A DNA stretch of 64,000 nt from Leminorella grimontii ATCC 33999 = DSM 5078 (GCF_000439085.1 NZ_AUUA01000003.1:186001-250000); one strand, 5' to 3'; positions 27,197-38,383 are shown, counted from the first letter of the stretch. Notes: a model not told the origin generated them from the sequence alone. Translations and numbers: made by a program.

Positions 27197-30100
27197 TTAC
27201 TTTACTTCCAGCCGCCCCGGCGTCGAGCCAATTGCATGCCACTCAGGCTTGTACATCGACTCCACCTGAGGCGCAGGCACGCTGTAGCTGCCCGGCGTTA
27301 CGGCGCGAACCAGATACAGCAGGGTGACCGGGTATTTTCTTGAACCGTTCACCTTCACCGCGGCCACGTAGCGGTCGTCGCGATACTCCTGATACTGGAT
27401 TTCCGCGCTCTGCATTCTGCTCTGAAGCGACATCAGTTCGCCCGCGCTATCGGTCAGGCTGGCGCTGCTGTCGCCCAGATTCTGGTTTTCCAGCTCGAAA
27501 CCGGCCGGCAGCAGATCCACCACCAGCGCGTCGTTAATCTGGCTGTCGGACCACAGGTTCAGATGCACCACCATCAGTTGACCGCTTTGAACGTTATTCA
27601 GAGAAACCTCTGACCCGTCCAGATTCAGGAAGCGACGCTCGATATAAAGCTTGTTGCTTACCGGCGCAGGCTGCTTGAGCGGATAGCCCACGACGTCGAC
27701 GCGCGGATAAACCGTCACGTTGCCGGTGTTGCTCAGATTAATGCCCTGACCAAGCTGCCCCGCGTCAAAGAGGCGGCTTATCGGCTTGTCCTCTTCAAAG
27801 GCTTCTTTCTTCGCCCCGGTCATTTCGACTTCCCACTCGGCGCTTTGGCGCTTTTGCAGGTCGCGACCCGCCAGATAGACGGCGTTACGCTCCTGCGTTG
27901 ACAGGTAGCGCTGGGCCACCAGCTCGTCGGACAGCGTCATCAGCAGACTGTCCTGCTGCTCCGGCTGCAGGCCGTACTCTTGCAGAAGCGCCAGGATCAG
28001 CGCGTTGTCGCGCACCGTACTGCCGTAGTCGCCTAACCAGACGCTGCCGCGAGGAGAACCGCCCATGGCGATGCCCTGGCTAATCGCCTGCTGCGCCTTC
28101 GGCATGTCGCCCATCAGCTGCAGCGCAACGCCAAGCTGCACCAGCGGCAGGCCGGATCTGGCTTCGGCTCGGCGGTCAAACAGCTGGCGCAGCGCCCCCA
28201 GCGGTGCCTGCTGCTGGCGAGCCAGCACCAAGCCTGCGTAGGCCTGCACGGCGAACTTCGCCGAGTTGGTCGCATCGGTGCTGCTGCCGTAGCGAATTTC
28301 CATCTGGTTGCGATCCTGCAGGTAGCGCAGCAGGCGCTGGTTGGCCTTATTCAGCGCCTCATCGCGCACCGAGTACCCCTGTTCGCGAGCGCGGGTCAGG
28401 AAGTCAGTGACGTAGGCCGTCAGCCAGTATTCTTCATAGCCTTCGCGCTCCCACAGGGAGAAACCGCCATTGTCTTTCTGCATGCCCAGCAGTCGCTCGA
28501 TGCCGACGTCCACGTTGCGGCGGCGAACCTCATCGGTGTCGCTCTTGATGCCCATGGCGGCCAGCTGCGCCTGATTCGAGTACAGCGACGGGTACAGGCC
28601 GCTGGTAGTCTGTTCCAGACAGCCGTACGGATAGGCAAACAGTTCGCGGATATGTTGAGCAACGTTCAGAGGCGGCGTCGCCGTCAGCGTCATTTGCCCT
28701 TCAATCGTCGGCGTGGCCAGCCCTTGCAGAGCGTCCGGCGGCAGCGCCCAGCTTTCGCCAGGGCGCAGCGTCAGCGCATAGCCGTTGGTTTTCGCAGGCA
28801 CTGCCGGGCGAACGGCCAGCGTCCAGTGGCGTTCAAACGCGGTCGACGGTTCGTTCGGCAGCACCAGGCCGTTAATACGAACGGTGATATCGCCCTGGCC
28901 GAAGCCGTGAAGCCCTTCAACCGGAATGCTCAGCGTTCTGCGCTCGCCCTTCGCCAGCTTAACGTCCTGCTTCGAACCGGACGTCAGCTTCACCAGACCT
29001 TTGGTTTCTATCGTGACGCTAAGCTTTTGCTCACCGCCGCTCAGGTTGTTTAAGTCCAAAGCCAGAATGCTGCGATCGCCACCGGCGATAAAGCGCGGCA
29101 TGGAAAGCTCCGCGATCAGCGGCGCCGCCACGATAACCTTGCTTTCGGCGCTGCCGAACTCTTCATCGCTCCAGGCCTGCGCCATCAGGCGCAGCTCGCC
29201 GTTGAAGTCAGGGATCGGCAGTTGAATTTCGCCTTCGCCCTTATCGTCCAACGTAATAGGCACCGCCTGCTGGGCAACGATTTTCACCACCGTCACCGGC
29301 TTCTTGCCGCCGCGCGACAGCTTGTCGTCCTCGCCGTCGCCGCCGAAGCTCAGCTTGGCGGTTTTGCCCTTGCCTTCAATCAGCTGGCCGTAGATGTCCA
29401 TCTGATCGACGCTGTAGCGCTTGCGGCCAAAGAAAGCGTCGTAAGGATCCGGCGTTTTAAAGTCAGTGATGTTAAGCACGCCGCTGTCCACGGCGGACAG
29501 AAGCACGTTGATGGATTTTGGCAGCTCGCCGTCCTTCATTGACGCCTTCACTTTCACCGTCAGCGTCTGGTTCGGGCGCATTTTCTCCGGCGAGTTCAAT
29601 GCCAGTGAAATCTTGCGGCCTTCATCCATCAGCGGCAGGTGCAGCAGGCCGACTGCGCGCTTAGGCGTTGCCTGAACGGCCTTGTCACCGGGGCGAACCA
29701 CCAGCGCGCTGAGGTACAGATCGTGACGCGTCCACTCGTCGTTAATCGGCACCTCAAAGTTTGCGCCGCCGACCGGAACGGAAATCTCTTTCCACCACAG
29801 CGGGCCATCGCTGGATTCCAGCATCAGATAGCCTTTACCCGCCGCCGGCGCCTCAACGTGCAGATTCACCTTCTCGCCGGGGCGATAGGCCGGTTTGTCA
29901 ATCTTCAGCTTCACCTGATCGGGGCGCAGTGCGCCGCTGCCGTCGGTGTTGTCCTGCCAGCTATAGCCGGCCCAGAAGCGCAGGCTGGTCACTACGCCGC
30001 TGTGCGGATCTTCAACTTCTATGCGGTAAGAACCCCACTCGACCGGATAATTGACCTTCATCGTCTGCCCGGCGCCGATGGAAATCGTTTCCTGATTGAT

Positions 30101-32164
30101 GACCAGATCTTTCTGATCGTAGCGAGAGCTCCAGCCGTCGCTGGCAGACCACTCCCAGTAGTAGTCGCGGCGCTCGCGAATAAGGCGAACGTTTAAACCG
30201 TTAGCCGACAGCTTGTTGCCCTTGACGTCGGCGTAAGCAATGTCGAAGCCGGCCAGGCTGTCTTCATCAACCATGTACTGCGGCTTATAGCTATTGGTCT
30301 TGTAGTCGTACATCTCTTTACGACTGAACAGCGGACGAACGCCCGGCATTTTATCCGCAGGCCAGATTGCCTGCTCGGCGCGGCGCGTGACGGGACGACC
30401 GCCTGACTCCATCAGGCTGGCCTGAACCATCACCTTCATCGGCGACTTGCTCTCACCCCAGCTGCTCGGCACCGTAACGCTGGTCATGCCCTCTTCGTCC
30501 AGCTTCAGGTTGAACTCGTCCAGCGAACGGCTGAGGTTGGTATCCAGCGCGGAACCGAACTCATAGCCGGGAAGCTTCGCCACTGCGTCCCGCATCGGGC
30601 GTAAATAAAGCTGCCCCTGCAGGCTATTGCCGGAGGCCGGCGCGCCGTACAGATAGCGGCCGGTGGCATCGAAGGTGATTTCCTGCTTGGGCGATACGGG
30701 CTCGCTTTCCACTGACTTCAGGTCCAGCGCCATGCGCTCGGGCATGAAGTCTTCAACCTTAAACTTATAGAAACGGGGCAGCGAGTCGCCCAGATTGATG
30801 CGCAAAGACCACTCGCCGGTCGGCGCGCCCTGCGGAATGTCATACTGGAACTGATAAAAACCGTTCTTTTTCGGCTGCCAGACAAAGCTGCGCGTCACCT
30901 GGTTATCGGGCTTCAGCACGTCCACTTTTACCGGCCTGTCCGGCAGTGCGGCGCCGTCGGCGTCACGCAGCAAGCCGTTAACCAGAAGCGTCTCGCCCGG
31001 GCGATACAAGTCGCGAGGTCCGAACGCAAAGAACTGGGTCGCAAAGCCTTCCGGCCCGGCGATATCGAATTCAGACAGATCCAGCGCCGCCTTGGACAGG
31101 TCGATCATGCTGGTCTGGCCGTCCTTGGTCGCCAACATTATTTTTGCCTTTTCCGCCCGAACGAGCTGAGCGTGGCCGTCAGAGTCGGTTTTCGCCTGCG
31201 TCAGCGAATTGCCCTTTTCGTCCAGCAGCTCAACCTTCACGCCGGAAATGCCTTCCCCGCCTTCCAGCGCCTGAGTAAAGACGTCATAGCGCTGATGGTA
31301 GCGGTGCAAAGAAATGCCGATGTCGCTTAGGGTAAACAGCGTCACGGGGTTACTGTAGTTGTAGGTGCCCGCTTCCTGCATCATGGCGATATATACGCCG
31401 GGCTGCTGCAGCGCCTTGATGCTGCCCAGCGGCAGCAGAATTTGCTCTCGCGTATTGCGCTGTGGGTTAAGATCGAAGCGGCCGGTATAGGCCAGCGTCG
31501 CCTTCTTCAGAAAATCCTGAGACTCCCAGTAGCCTTTCGCCCCGGTGCCGCCCCAGTCGGCCAGAAAGCTGGAGAGCATTTCAGGCTTGATACGGAAAAA
31601 GTTGACGTCGACCGCATTGACGTTAAGCGCAATTACCGGCAGGCCGGTAATCACCTTGCTCGGCAACAGCGATCCGCGGCTGGCGAAGCCGATGGAGGGC
31701 TCAATGTCCCGCGTCGTCAGCTTCTTTTGAAACTCGGAACCGAGAGAAGCGCCGTTCACGCCCGCGATGCCTTTATCAACGGTAAGAATCAGCTTGCGCG
31801 CAGGCTCCAGGTGACGAAGTCGAAGCTCCATCCGATTATCGGACAGCTCCCATGCGCCGTCGACCTTGCCGCTGGTTTCGTCAACCAAATGCAGCATCGA
31901 GGCAAACTTTTGATTCGCGGCAACGGGAATTGAGAACGTCACGACCATAGCGCTGGCTCCGTCCAGCTGGACTTCGGACGCATCAAGGATAGTAAACGCC
32001 TTTCCTGCGTAGCGCTCGGCGAGCTGCTGCTCGGGGGTTTTTGTTTCCGCCGAAGCGGCAACCGGTGCGGACGGCGCGGCGTAAAGCGGCGTCGATGAGA
32101 GGCTGAGGCATGATGCCAGCAGCAATCCTTTAAGCAACAAAAAATCAGAACGTCCCTGACGCAT
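27197..32164 (-). CDS. yfhM: Bacterial alpha-2-macroglobulin (YfhM/ECAM family)
   Basis: A 1655-residue periplasmic protease-trapping protein thought to protect the cell when the outer membrane is breached; PbpC would repair the wall, explaining the conserved pairing. The thioester motif YGCLEQTTS is intact at about residue 1180. MG domains fill the N-terminal two thirds and a TED helical domain follows the thioester (RLLGMQKDNGGFSLW). The N-terminus fits a lipoprotein signal, with LASC at residues 16-19, though the following TPLYA also looks like a signal-peptidase I site. Size matches E. coli YfhM (1653). Identification secure. Confidence 0.96.
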   Translation of the reverse strand: MRQGRSDFLLLKGLLLASCLSLSSTPLYAAPSAPVAASAETKTPEQQLAERYAGKAFTILDASEVQLDGASAMVVTFSIPVAANQKFASMLHLVDETSGKVDGAWELSDNRMELRLRHLEPARKLILTVDKGIAGVNGASLGSEFQKKLTTRDIEPSIGFASRGSLLPSKVITGLPVIALNVNAVDVNFFRIKPEMLSSFLADWGGTGAKGYWESQDFLKKATLAYTGRFDLNPQRNTREQILLPLGSIKALQQPGVYIAMMQEAGTYNYSNPVTLFTLSDIGISLHRYHQRYDVFTQALEGGEGISGVKVELLDEKGNSLTQAKTDSDGHAQLVRAEKAKIMLATKDGQTSMIDLSKAALDLSEFDIAGPEGFATQFFAFGPRDLYRPGETLLVNGLLRDADGAALPDRPVKVDVLKPDNQVTRSFVWQPKKNGFYQFQYDIPQGAPTGEWSLRINLGDSLPRFYKFKVEDFMPERMALDLKSVESEPVSPKQEITFDATGRYLYGAPASGNSLQGQLYLRPMRDAVAKLPGYEFGSALDTNLSRSLDEFNLKLDEEGMTSVTVPSSWGESKSPMKVMVQASLMESGGRPVTRRAEQAIWPADKMPGVRPLFSRKEMYDYKTNSYKPQYMVDEDSLAGFDIAYADVKGNKLSANGLNVRLIRERRDYYWEWSASDGWSSRYDQKDLVINQETISIGAGQTMKVNYPVEWGSYRIEVEDPHSGVVTSLRFWAGYSWQDNTDGSGALRPDQVKLKIDKPAYRPGEKVNLHVEAPAAGKGYLMLESSDGPLWWKEISVPVGGANFEVPINDEWTRHDLYLSALVVRPGDKAVQATPKRAVGLLHLPLMDEGRKISLALNSPEKMRPNQTLTVKVKASMKDGELPKSINVLLSAVDSGVLNITDFKTPDPYDAFFGRKRYSVDQMDIYGQLIEGKGKTAKLSFGGDGEDDKLSRGGKKPVTVVKIVAQQAVPITLDDKGEGEIQLPIPDFNGELRLMAQAWSDEEFGSAESKVIVAAPLIAELSMPRFIAGGDRSILALDLNNLSGGEQKLSVTIETKGLVKLTSGSKQDVKLAKGERRTLSIPVEGLHGFGQGDITVRINGLVLPNEPSTAFERHWTLAVRPAVPAKTNGYALTLRPGESWALPPDALQGLATPTIEGQMTLTATPPLNVAQHIRELFAYPYGCLEQTTSGLYPSLYSNQAQLAAMGIKSDTDEVRRRNVDVGIERLLGMQKDNGGFSLWEREGYEEYWLTAYVTDFLTRAREQGYSVRDEALNKANQRLLRYLQDRNQMEIRYGSSTDATNSAKFAVQAYAGLVLARQQQAPLGALRQLFDRRAEARSGLPLVQLGVALQLMGDMPKAQQAISQGIAMGGSPRGSVWLGDYGSTVRDNALILALLQEYGLQPEQQDSLLMTLSDELVAQRYLSTQERNAVYLAGRDLQKRQSAEWEVEMTGAKKEAFEEDKPISRLFDAGQLGQGINLSNTGNVTVYPRVDVVGYPLKQPAPVSNKLYIERRFLNLDGSEVSLNNVQSGQLMVVHLNLWSDSQINDALVVDLLPAGFELENQNLGDSSASLTDSAGELMSLQSRMQSAEIQYQEYRDDRYVAAVKVNGSRKYPVTLLYLVRAVTPGSYSVPAPQVESMYKPEWHAIGSTPGRLEVK

Positions 32165-32269
32165 AAGCGATTCTCTCTGAAATGTTGGATTAGACAGCCA
32201 AATACTCGATATCTTATCACGCGATAAGGGGGCACGACATAGAGCATAGTATAATTTGCAGGCGGAATT

Positions 32270-33565
32270 TTAGCGGCGCGCGGAAGGCTGTTGATGATAA
32301 ATGGAATCTTTACGTAACGTTTGAGAAAGCGCCGACGCTATCGCACAGGCAATCAACAGCGCGGGCAAAAGAGCATATTCTCCCGTTATTTCACAGATCA
32401 TAAGCGTAGACATTATCGGCGCGTGCGTCGTCGCGGCAAGCAGCGTCGCCATACCGGCCAGCCCCAGCAAAATAGCCGTTTCTCCATCCCCAGGCAGCCA
32501 AAGACCGCACAGGCTGGAGAACAGCATTCCCACCGCCAGGCCGATAAACAGCGTCGGCGTAAAAACGCCGCCCGGAGCGCCAGAGCCGCTGCTAACCAAC
32601 ACCGCCAGCAGCTTACACGCAAAAATGCCCAGAAGCGTCAGCGTAAGCGGAGGCGACGATAAAAACGACTGCACGACGCTATAGCCATTTCCCCAAACGG
32701 CGGGCGTTAACAGCGACAGCCCGCCGACGATAAGCCCACCCAGCGCCAGCTGCAGCGGCGGCGGCAGCTTAAGCCGCAGGAACAGCTCATGGCTGCGCGC
32801 CATCAGCCAAATAAACGCGGGGCCGCAAAGGCCGGCAAATAGAGCAACCGCAAGAATAAGCGCGTAGTCGAGCGCTGAGAGGCTCTGTAAAGGCTGAACG
32901 TGATAAAGCGTCGTCGAGACGCCGCCGTCGAGCAGGACGGTGGTCAATAGAGCGACGACGGCAGCGACGACAACCGGCCCCAGAGAGGCCAGCATCAGCG
33001 TGCCAAAAAGAATTTCGGCGATAAACAGGCTGCCAGCCAGCGCCGCATGATAGGCGCTGGCCATACCGGCAGCGGCGCCGCAAGCGACCCAGAGCTTCCA
33101 TTCCTGTTTGGGCGCAAATCGCTTAGCAAAACAGGAGGCAGCCAGCGCCGCTAGCAGGATCATTGCGCCTTCGCGCCCGATTGCGCTGCCGCTGCTCACC
33201 ACCAGCAGCGAAGCCAATGATTTAACGATGCTGGCGCCGTAGTCGAACTGCCCGTCTCCGGTTTCCAGCGCTTCCATATAGTCGGTAGGCGCATGCGGAC
33301 GCTGACGCGTATACCGCTGCCAGCCCCACAGCAACGCGCCCGCAGCAAGGCCGCCCAAGGCGGGCGTAATCAGACGGCGCCAGGGCGCCAGAGTGCTGGC
33401 AGCGAAAACCAGGCTGCCGCTGCCGTCAACAAACAGCCATTCCAACGCCAGCATGGCGTGGCGAAACAGCGCTACGGCCAAAGCGGCCAATACGCCAACC
33501 AGCGTCGCAATCAGCAGCCGACGAAGCGTGGCGTAGAGATCGGGATAAGAGAGAAGGCGGCGCAT
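32270..33565 (-). CDS. clcB: ClC-family chloride channel/transporter ClcB
   Basis: A 431-residue ClC protein close to E. coli Clc[51 protein letters not shown] and [15 protein letters not shown]. These carry the conserved chloride-coordinating regions, and the gating glutamate is in GREG. ClC proteins in enterobacteria act as an electrical shunt in acid resistance. In E. coli K-12 clcB lies elsewhere; here it occupies the place of sseA/sseB between yfhM and pepB. No clear Shine-Dalgarno; the start could be slightly different. Confidence 0.93.
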   Translation of the reverse strand: MRRLLSYPDLYATLRRLLIATLVGVLAALAVALFRHAMLALEWLFVDGSGSLVFAASTLAPWRRLITPALGGLAAGALLWGWQRYTRQRPHAPTDYMEALETGDGQFDYGASIVKSLASLLVVSSGSAIGREGAMILLAALAASCFAKRFAPKQEWKLWVACGAAAGMASAYHAALAGSLFIAEILFGTLMLASLGPVVVAAVVALLTTVLLDGGVSTTLYHVQPLQSLSALDYALILAVALFAGLCGPAFIWLMARSHELFLRLKLPPPLQLALGGLIVGGLSLLTPAVWGNGYSVVQSFLSSPPLTLTLLGIFACKLLAVLVSSGSGAPGGVFTPTLFIGLAVGMLFSSLCGLWLPGDGETAILLGLAGMATLLAATTHAPIMSTLMICEITGEYALLPALLIACAIASALSQTLRKDSIYHQQPSARR

Positions 33566-33593
33566 AGTTAAATAGCGAGGGCAAGAACGTAAC

Positions 33594-33621
33594 GCGGCGC
33601 TCCGGAGTACAGAAGCGCCGC
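33594..33621 (-). other. Inverted repeat between pepB and clcB
   Basis: gcggcgct and agcgccgc (33594-33601, 33614-33621) form an 8-bp stem with a 12-base loop in the 64-base gap after the pepB stop. No U-run on either strand, so terminator function is weakly supported. Confidence 0.35.
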
Positions 33622-33629
33622 ACCGTTGG

Positions 33630-34925
33630 CTAGCTTTCTTTGCTCAACAGCATTTGAGCCAGCGTTCTTACCCCCAGCCCCGTCGCCCCGGCGGACCACT
33701 GCTCGACAGCGCTCTTACGGTAAGTAGCCGAGCAGTCGATATGGATCCAGCCGCGCTGGTAGTTCTTCACAAAGTGGGACAGGAACGCCGCCGCAGTGCT
33801 GGCGCCGGCGGTGTAGGCGGCGCCCGCCACGTTGTTCAACTCGGCAAAATTAGACGGCAGTTGGCTTCTGTGGAACTCCGCCAGCGGCAGGCGCCAGAAG
33901 GGTTCGTTTTCCTCCTCCGCACAGGCCAGCAGTTCGCCTACCAGCGCATCGTCGAAGCTAAACAGCGCGTGATAGTCGTTGCCCAACGCCGTTTTAGCCG
34001 CGCCGGTCAGCGTCGCGCAGTCGATAATCATCTGCGGGCTTTGCGCCTCGGCGTCAATCAGGCCATCGGCCAGAACCAACCGCCCTTCCGCATCGGTGTT
34101 CATCACCTCAACGCTTTTCCCGTTACGATAGCGAATGATGTCCCCCAGCTTGAAGGCATTGCCGCTGACCATGTTGTCGGCGCAGCAAAGGAACAGCTTC
34201 ACTCGGCTATTCAGGCCGCGCGCTATCGCCAGCGCCAGAGCGCCGGTAACCGTCGCCGCGCCGCCCATGTCGGACTTCATGGAATCCATAAAGGCGCTTT
34301 GCTTCAGGCTATAGCCGCCGGAGTCAAAGGTGATGCCTTTGCCCACCAGGCAGGCCATCACCGGTTCGTCCGAGTTGCCGGAAGGGTTATAGTCCAGAGA
34401 CAGCAGCACCGGCTCGCGCTTGGAGCCGCGCCCGACGGTGTGAATGCCCATATAGCCCTGCTCGCGCAGCGCTTCGCCCTTGATAATCTGATAGCTAATA
34501 GCGTCGCCGGCAAGGCCGCAGAACAGGTCAATGGCGCGCTGAGCCAGGCGCTCCGGCCCCAGCTCCTCAGCCGGCATATTGATGGTGTCGCGCACCCAGT
34601 CAACGATTTTTAAACGTCTTTCAAGCTCTTCACGCTCATCGGCCGAAAGCGTCGGCCAAACGACGCTGCGCTCCCCCTTCGGCGAGCGAAACCCCTGCCA
34701 GAAGCTCCAGCAGCGCTCCAGATCCCAGCCGTCGCCGATCAATGCGACTTGGCGAATACCTTGCGCATCCAGCTTGCGGCCCGCGCGAGCGATGGCGCCC
34801 AGACGCCCTTCCCCGGTCAGGTGAATCGTCATGCCGTCGGCGTTCGCGCTCAGCAGCGCCTTCTCTCCCCAGACGGCGTCGGCAGGCTCATAGGACAGGC
34901 GGACAGGCATAGAGGTTGTTGTCAT
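33630..34925 (-). CDS. pepB: Peptidase B, M17 leucyl aminopeptidase family
   Basis: Cytosolic aminopeptidase cleaving N-terminal residues from short peptides with two divalent metal ions. The metal/active-site signatures [14 protein letters not shown] and [16 protein letters not shown] are intact. 431 aa against 427 in E. coli. GGAGAAAATA precedes the ATG at 34925. Immediately downstream of the isc operon as in E. coli, but separated from iscX by a clear terminator, so it probably has its own promoter. Confidence 0.96.
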   Translation of the reverse strand: MTTTSMPVRLSYEPADAVWGEKALLSANADGMTIHLTGEGRLGAIARAGRKLDAQGIRQVALIGDGWDLERCWSFWQGFRSPKGERSVVWPTLSADEREELERRLKIVDWVRDTINMPAEELGPERLAQRAIDLFCGLAGDAISYQIIKGEALREQGYMGIHTVGRGSKREPVLLSLDYNPSGNSDEPVMACLVGKGITFDSGGYSLKQSAFMDSMKSDMGGAATVTGALALAIARGLNSRVKLFLCCADNMVSGNAFKLGDIIRYRNGKSVEVMNTDAEGRLVLADGLIDAEAQSPQMIIDCATLTGAAKTALGNDYHALFSFDDALVGELLACAEEENEPFWRLPLAEFHRSQLPSNFAELNNVAGAAYTAGASTAAAFLSHFVKNYQRGWIHIDCSATYRKSAVEQWSAGATGLGVRTLAQMLLSKES

Positions 34926-34976
34926 TATTTTCTCCGTTTTCTAATACGTTCTTTAAGACACAAGTTTTAAAACAAT

Positions 34977-34999
34977 AAAAAGGCCGCGTCATGCGGCCT
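34977..34999 (-). terminator. Terminator of the isc operon, after iscX
   Basis: On the minus strand AGGCCGC pairs with GCGGCCT around a 5-base loop and is followed by UUUU. Lies 13 bases after the iscX stop and 52 bases before the pepB start. Confidence 0.85.
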
Positions 35000-35012
35000 C
35001 ATTAAATTTCAG

Positions 35013-35213
35013 CTAGTCGGCTTCGTCCAGCCAGACCAGCAAAATGGCTTCCAGAATTTTTTCATTCGAAGCGTTCGGATCGTCCTCAAACTCTTCCAAT
35101 TCGCAAACCCAGCGGTGCAGGTCGGTAAAGCGAACGGTTTTCGGATCGACGTCGGGGTAGAGATCGTACAGCGCTTCGCCGATTTCGCGTGAATCTTTCC
35201 AGCTTAGGCTCAT
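35013..35213 (-). CDS. iscX: IscX, iron-sulfur cluster assembly accessory protein
   Basis: 66 residues, highly acidic, with the family landmarks [24 protein letters not shown] and [16 protein letters not shown]. IscX binds iron and IscS and modulates the rate of cysteine desulfuration with frataxin. Last gene of the isc operon, 17 bases after fdx, followed by a terminator. Confidence 0.95.
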   Translation of the reverse strand: MSLSWKDSREIGEALYDLYPDVDPKTVRFTDLHRWVCELEEFEDDPNASNEKILEAILLVWLDEAD

Positions 35214-35230
35214 GCTCTTTTCCTTACGCT

Positions 35231-35566
35231 TTAGTGTTCGCGGGCGTGGTTAATGGTATAGCGCGGAATTTCGACCACCAGATCTTCATCCGTCACCTTC
35301 GCCTGGCAGCTGAGGCGGCTTTCGGGCTCTAGCCCCCACGCCTTATCCAGCATGTCATCTTCCAGCTCGCTGCTCTCGTCAAGGGAATCAAAGCCTTCGC
35401 GCACGATGCAGTGGCAGGTGGTACAGGCGCAGGACATCTCGCAGGCATGCTCAACCTCGATGCCGTTGCGCAGCGCCGCTTCCAGAATGGTTTCCCCTTC
35501 TTTCGCTTCAACCACTTTACCTTCCGGGCAAAGATCCTGATGGGGCAGAAAAACGATTTTAGGCAT
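35231..35566 (-). CDS. fdx: ISC system [2Fe-2S] ferredoxin
   Basis: 111 aa adrenodoxin-type ferredoxin that supplies electrons for cluster assembly on IscU. The four cluster ligands are Cys42, Cys48, Cys51 and Cys87, with the additional conserved Cys46. Ends in the C-terminal acidic/His tail (INHAREH). Three bases downstream of hscA. Confidence 0.97.
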   Translation of the reverse strand: MPKIVFLPHQDLCPEGKVVEAKEGETILEAALRNGIEVEHACEMSCACTTCHCIVREGFDSLDESSELEDDMLDKAWGLEPESRLSCQAKVTDEDLVVEIPRYTINHAREH

Positions 35567-35569
35567 TGC

Positions 35570-37420
35570 TTAAACCTCATCTACAGAATGGCCCGCCAGC
35601 GCGCGGCGGATGGATGAATCCATGCGGCGCGCGGCGAAATCTTGAGTCACACGATCCAGCGTTTTAATAGCGTCTTCGATGGCGACAGGGGAATCCGCTT
35701 CGGCCACCGCCGACAGGGCCGATGCGGCGGCGTCGATCTCTTCTCTTTCAGCAGGCGACAGCAGGTCGCCGTCGCTGTTTAACGCCGCGTAGAGGCTCTC
35801 AAGCACGCGGGCAGCCTCGACTTTTTGTTCCGCCAGCCTGCGCGCGCCGTTGTCCTCTTGGGCATTGGCCATCGCGTCTTTAATCATGTTGGCGATTTCG
35901 TCGTCGGTTAGCCCATAGGAGGGCTTAACCTGAATGGACGACTGAACGTTGGTGGATTTCTCCATTGCGGTTACGCTCAAAAGCCCGTCCGCATCAACCT
36001 GATAAGTTACGCGGATGTGCGCGCCGCCCGCGGGCATCGGCGGAATGCCGCGCAGGGTAAAGCGCGCCAGCGAGCGGCAGTCGCTCACCATCTCGCGCTC
36101 GCCCTGCAGCACGTGCACCATCATCGCGGTCTGTCCGTCTTTAAAGGTGGTGAACTCCTGCGCTCGGGCTACCGGAATCGTGGTGTTGCGAGGAATAATT
36201 TTTTCCACCAGCCCGCCCATGGTCTCTATTCCCAGCGAGAGAGGGATGACGTCCAAAAGCAGCAGTTCGCTGTCGGGCTTATTGCCCACCAGAACGTCGG
36301 CCTGGATTGCCGCGCCGATGGCGACAACCCGGTCGGGATCGATACTGGTTAACGGAGTGCGTCCAAAAAATTCGCCCACCATCGCGCGCACCAGCGGCAC
36401 GCGGGTCGAGCCGCCGACCATCACCGCTTCCAACACCTCGGAGGCGTCAACGCCCGCGTCTTTCAAGGCGCGACGGCAGGAAAGCAGCGTCTTTTTCACC
36501 AGCGGCGTAATCAGTTCATCAAACTGGGCTCGGCTCACCGAACCTTGCCAACCGCCGACGCTGATTGTCGCCGCGTCGCTTTGGCTTAGCGCGATTTTCG
36601 CCGCCGTCGCCGCGTCAAGCAGCTGGCGTTGAAGCCGGTGGTTCCCCTGCGGGCTGATGCCGCTCTGCTTACAAATCCAGTCGGCAAGCAGATGGTCAAA
36701 GTCGTCGCCGCCCAGCGCGGAATCGCCGCCGGTCGCCAGCACTTCAAACACGCCGCGGCTCAGGCGAAGAATGGAAATATCAAAGGTGCCGCCGCCCAGA
36801 TCGTAAACGGCGATCACGCCTTCCTGTCCGGAGTCCAGACCGTAGGCAATCGCCGCCGCCGTGGGCTCGTTGAGCAGCCGCAGTACGTGCAGCCCGGCCA
36901 GGCGGGCCGCATCTTTGGTGCCCTGACGCTGCGCGTCATCGAAGTAGGCGGGAACGGTGATCACTACGCCGTCCAGCTCCCCGTCCAGCGTTTGCTGAGC
37001 GCGAGCGGCCAACGAAGTCAGCACGTCTGCCGATACCTGAATGGGGTTTATCGCTCCGGCGGCGGTCAGCATCATCGGCAGGCCGTTTTCCGTCGGTGCC
37101 ATCCGGTAGGGAAGATTGGGGTAGCGCCGTTGGATATCGTCCAAAGAGCGGCCAATCATGCGCTTGACCGAGCTTAGCGTATTGGTTGGGTCTTCCGCCG
37201 CCTGCGCGCGCGCGTCCCAGCCGACGTCAATGCCGTCCTGCCGGTAGTGAACGACGGAGGGCAGCAAATGGCGCCCTTCTGAATCAGGCAGCGTTTCCGC
37301 CTGCCCGCTGCGAACCGTCGCCACCAGAGAATTGGTCGTCCCCAAGTCGATGCCCGCAGCCAAACGGCGCTGATGCGGGGCGGCAGTCATGCCCGGTTCG
37401 CTAATCTGTAATAAAGCCAT
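35570..37420 (-). CDS. hscA: Fe-S cluster assembly chaperone HscA (Hsp70 family)
   Basis: Specialised Hsp70 that, with HscB, drives transfer of clusters from IscU to acceptor proteins by recognising its LPPVK motif. The ATPase domain has [26 protein letters not shown] and [11 protein letters not shown]; the substrate-binding domain begins about residue 390. 616 aa as in E. coli. Twelve bases after hscB and three before fdx. Confidence 0.97.
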   Translation of the reverse strand: MALLQISEPGMTAAPHQRRLAAGIDLGTTNSLVATVRSGQAETLPDSEGRHLLPSVVHYRQDGIDVGWDARAQAAEDPTNTLSSVKRMIGRSLDDIQRRYPNLPYRMAPTENGLPMMLTAAGAINPIQVSADVLTSLAARAQQTLDGELDGVVITVPAYFDDAQRQGTKDAARLAGLHVLRLLNEPTAAAIAYGLDSGQEGVIAVYDLGGGTFDISILRLSRGVFEVLATGGDSALGGDDFDHLLADWICKQSGISPQGNHRLQRQLLDAATAAKIALSQSDAATISVGGWQGSVSRAQFDELITPLVKKTLLSCRRALKDAGVDASEVLEAVMVGGSTRVPLVRAMVGEFFGRTPLTSIDPDRVVAIGAAIQADVLVGNKPDSELLLLDVIPLSLGIETMGGLVEKIIPRNTTIPVARAQEFTTFKDGQTAMMVHVLQGEREMVSDCRSLARFTLRGIPPMPAGGAHIRVTYQVDADGLLSVTAMEKSTNVQSSIQVKPSYGLTDDEIANMIKDAMANAQEDNGARRLAEQKVEAARVLESLYAALNSDGDLLSPAEREEIDAAASALSAVAEADSPVAIEDAIKTLDRVTQDFAARRMDSSIRRALAGHSVDEV

Positions 37421-37432
37421 GTTCAGTGTCCG

Positions 37433-37951
37433 TCAGATATCAAACAGTTTTTCTTCCAACTGCTCGACCTGTTGTGAAAGCCTGTCTAAAAAACGCAGTT
37501 TACGCACGGTATCCGCCGCTGCGGGCCAGCTCTGCGCGTCCAGCTCTTGCTTTAAGCGTTCGCTTCGAACGCGGCTCATTTCTTCAACCCGCTTGCGAAA
37601 GGCTGACAGGGCAGGCTCTGCGTCTTTGCTGCGCTCAATCTCGTCCAGCTCTTCGCGAAGCTCCAACTGCTCCATCAAAAACGCGGTATCGTGCATGGTT
37701 TGCTGTTCGTTTTTTACGTCTATCCCGTTAAGCAACAGGAGGTATTCTGCACGACGCAGCGGATCTTTCAACGTTTGATAAGCGTCGTTGACGGTGGCCG
37801 CATGTGAAACGGAAGCCAGGCGCTCGTTTTCAGGCGCCGAGGCGAAACGGTCGGGATGGTACTGACGTTGGAGTTCTTGATAGCGGGAGGAAAGAGCCTG
37901 GGTATCCACGTCAAAACGGACGGGAAGGTTAAACAGAGTGAAATAATCCAT
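37433..37951 (-). CDS. hscB: Fe-S cluster assembly co-chaperone HscB (J-domain)
   Basis: 172 aa. N-terminal J domain with the HPD tripeptide at residues 32-34 (QYHPDRFAS) that stimulates HscA ATPase, and a C-terminal three-helix domain that binds IscU. A 108-base gap containing a strong hairpin separates it from iscA, whereas it is tight to hscA. Confidence 0.96.
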   Translation of the reverse strand: MDYFTLFNLPVRFDVDTQALSSRYQELQRQYHPDRFASAPENERLASVSHAATVNDAYQTLKDPLRRAEYLLLLNGIDVKNEQQTMHDTAFLMEQLELREELDEIERSKDAEPALSAFRKRVEEMSRVRSERLKQELDAQSWPAAADTVRKLRFLDRLSQQVEQLEEKLFDI

Positions 37952-37975
37952 GACGTGTTCTAATGCTCTTTATCA

Positions 37976-38011
37976 GGCCGCGCGCTCTGATTCAGTCAGA
38001 AACGCGCGGCC
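37976..38011 (-). other. Stable hairpin between iscA and hscB
   Basis: ggccgcgcg and cgcgcggcc form a 9-bp outer stem; inside it tctga/tcaga pairs again. It sits in the middle of the isc operon with no U-run, so it is more likely an mRNA processing/stability element separating iscRSUA from hscBA-fdx-iscX than a terminator. Confidence 0.5.
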
Positions 38012-38059
38012 AGTGGAGGTTAACAAATCAGTGCGTCATAAAGGACGCCGCCAGAGCGG

Positions 38060-38383
38060 TTAAACGTTGAAGCTTTCGCCGCAGCCGCACTCGCTGTTGA
38101 CGTTAGGGTTGTTAAACTTGAACCCTTCGTTTAAACCCTCTTTGACGAAGTCGAGTTCGGTGCCGTCCAGATAGACCAGGCTCTTTTCATCGACGATTAC
38201 CTTCACGCCCTTATCTTCGAACACGCGGTCTTCATCGTGCAGTTCGTCAACAAATTCGAGCACGTACGCCATGCCGGAGCACCCCGACGTTTTTACGCCC
38301 AGGCGCAGGCCTATTCCCTTGCCCCTGTTGGTTAAAAAAGTCTGAACGCGCAGTGCCGCGCTGTCGCTCATGGTAATCGCCAT
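38060..38383 (-). CDS. iscA: IscA, A-type iron-sulfur carrier
   Basis: Receives and delivers Fe-S clusters or iron. The ligand cysteines are Cys35 (TSGCSG), Cys99 and Cys101 (ECGCGES). I start at the ATG at 38383 (MAITMSDS, 107 aa as in E. coli), which has GAGG upstream; a TTG six bases earlier adds only two residues. 58 bases after iscU. Confidence 0.96.
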   Translation of the reverse strand: MAITMSDSAALRVQTFLTNRGKGIGLRLGVKTSGCSGMAYVLEFVDELHDEDRVFEDKGVKVIVDEKSLVYLDGTELDFVKEGLNEGFKFNNPNVNSECGCGESFNV

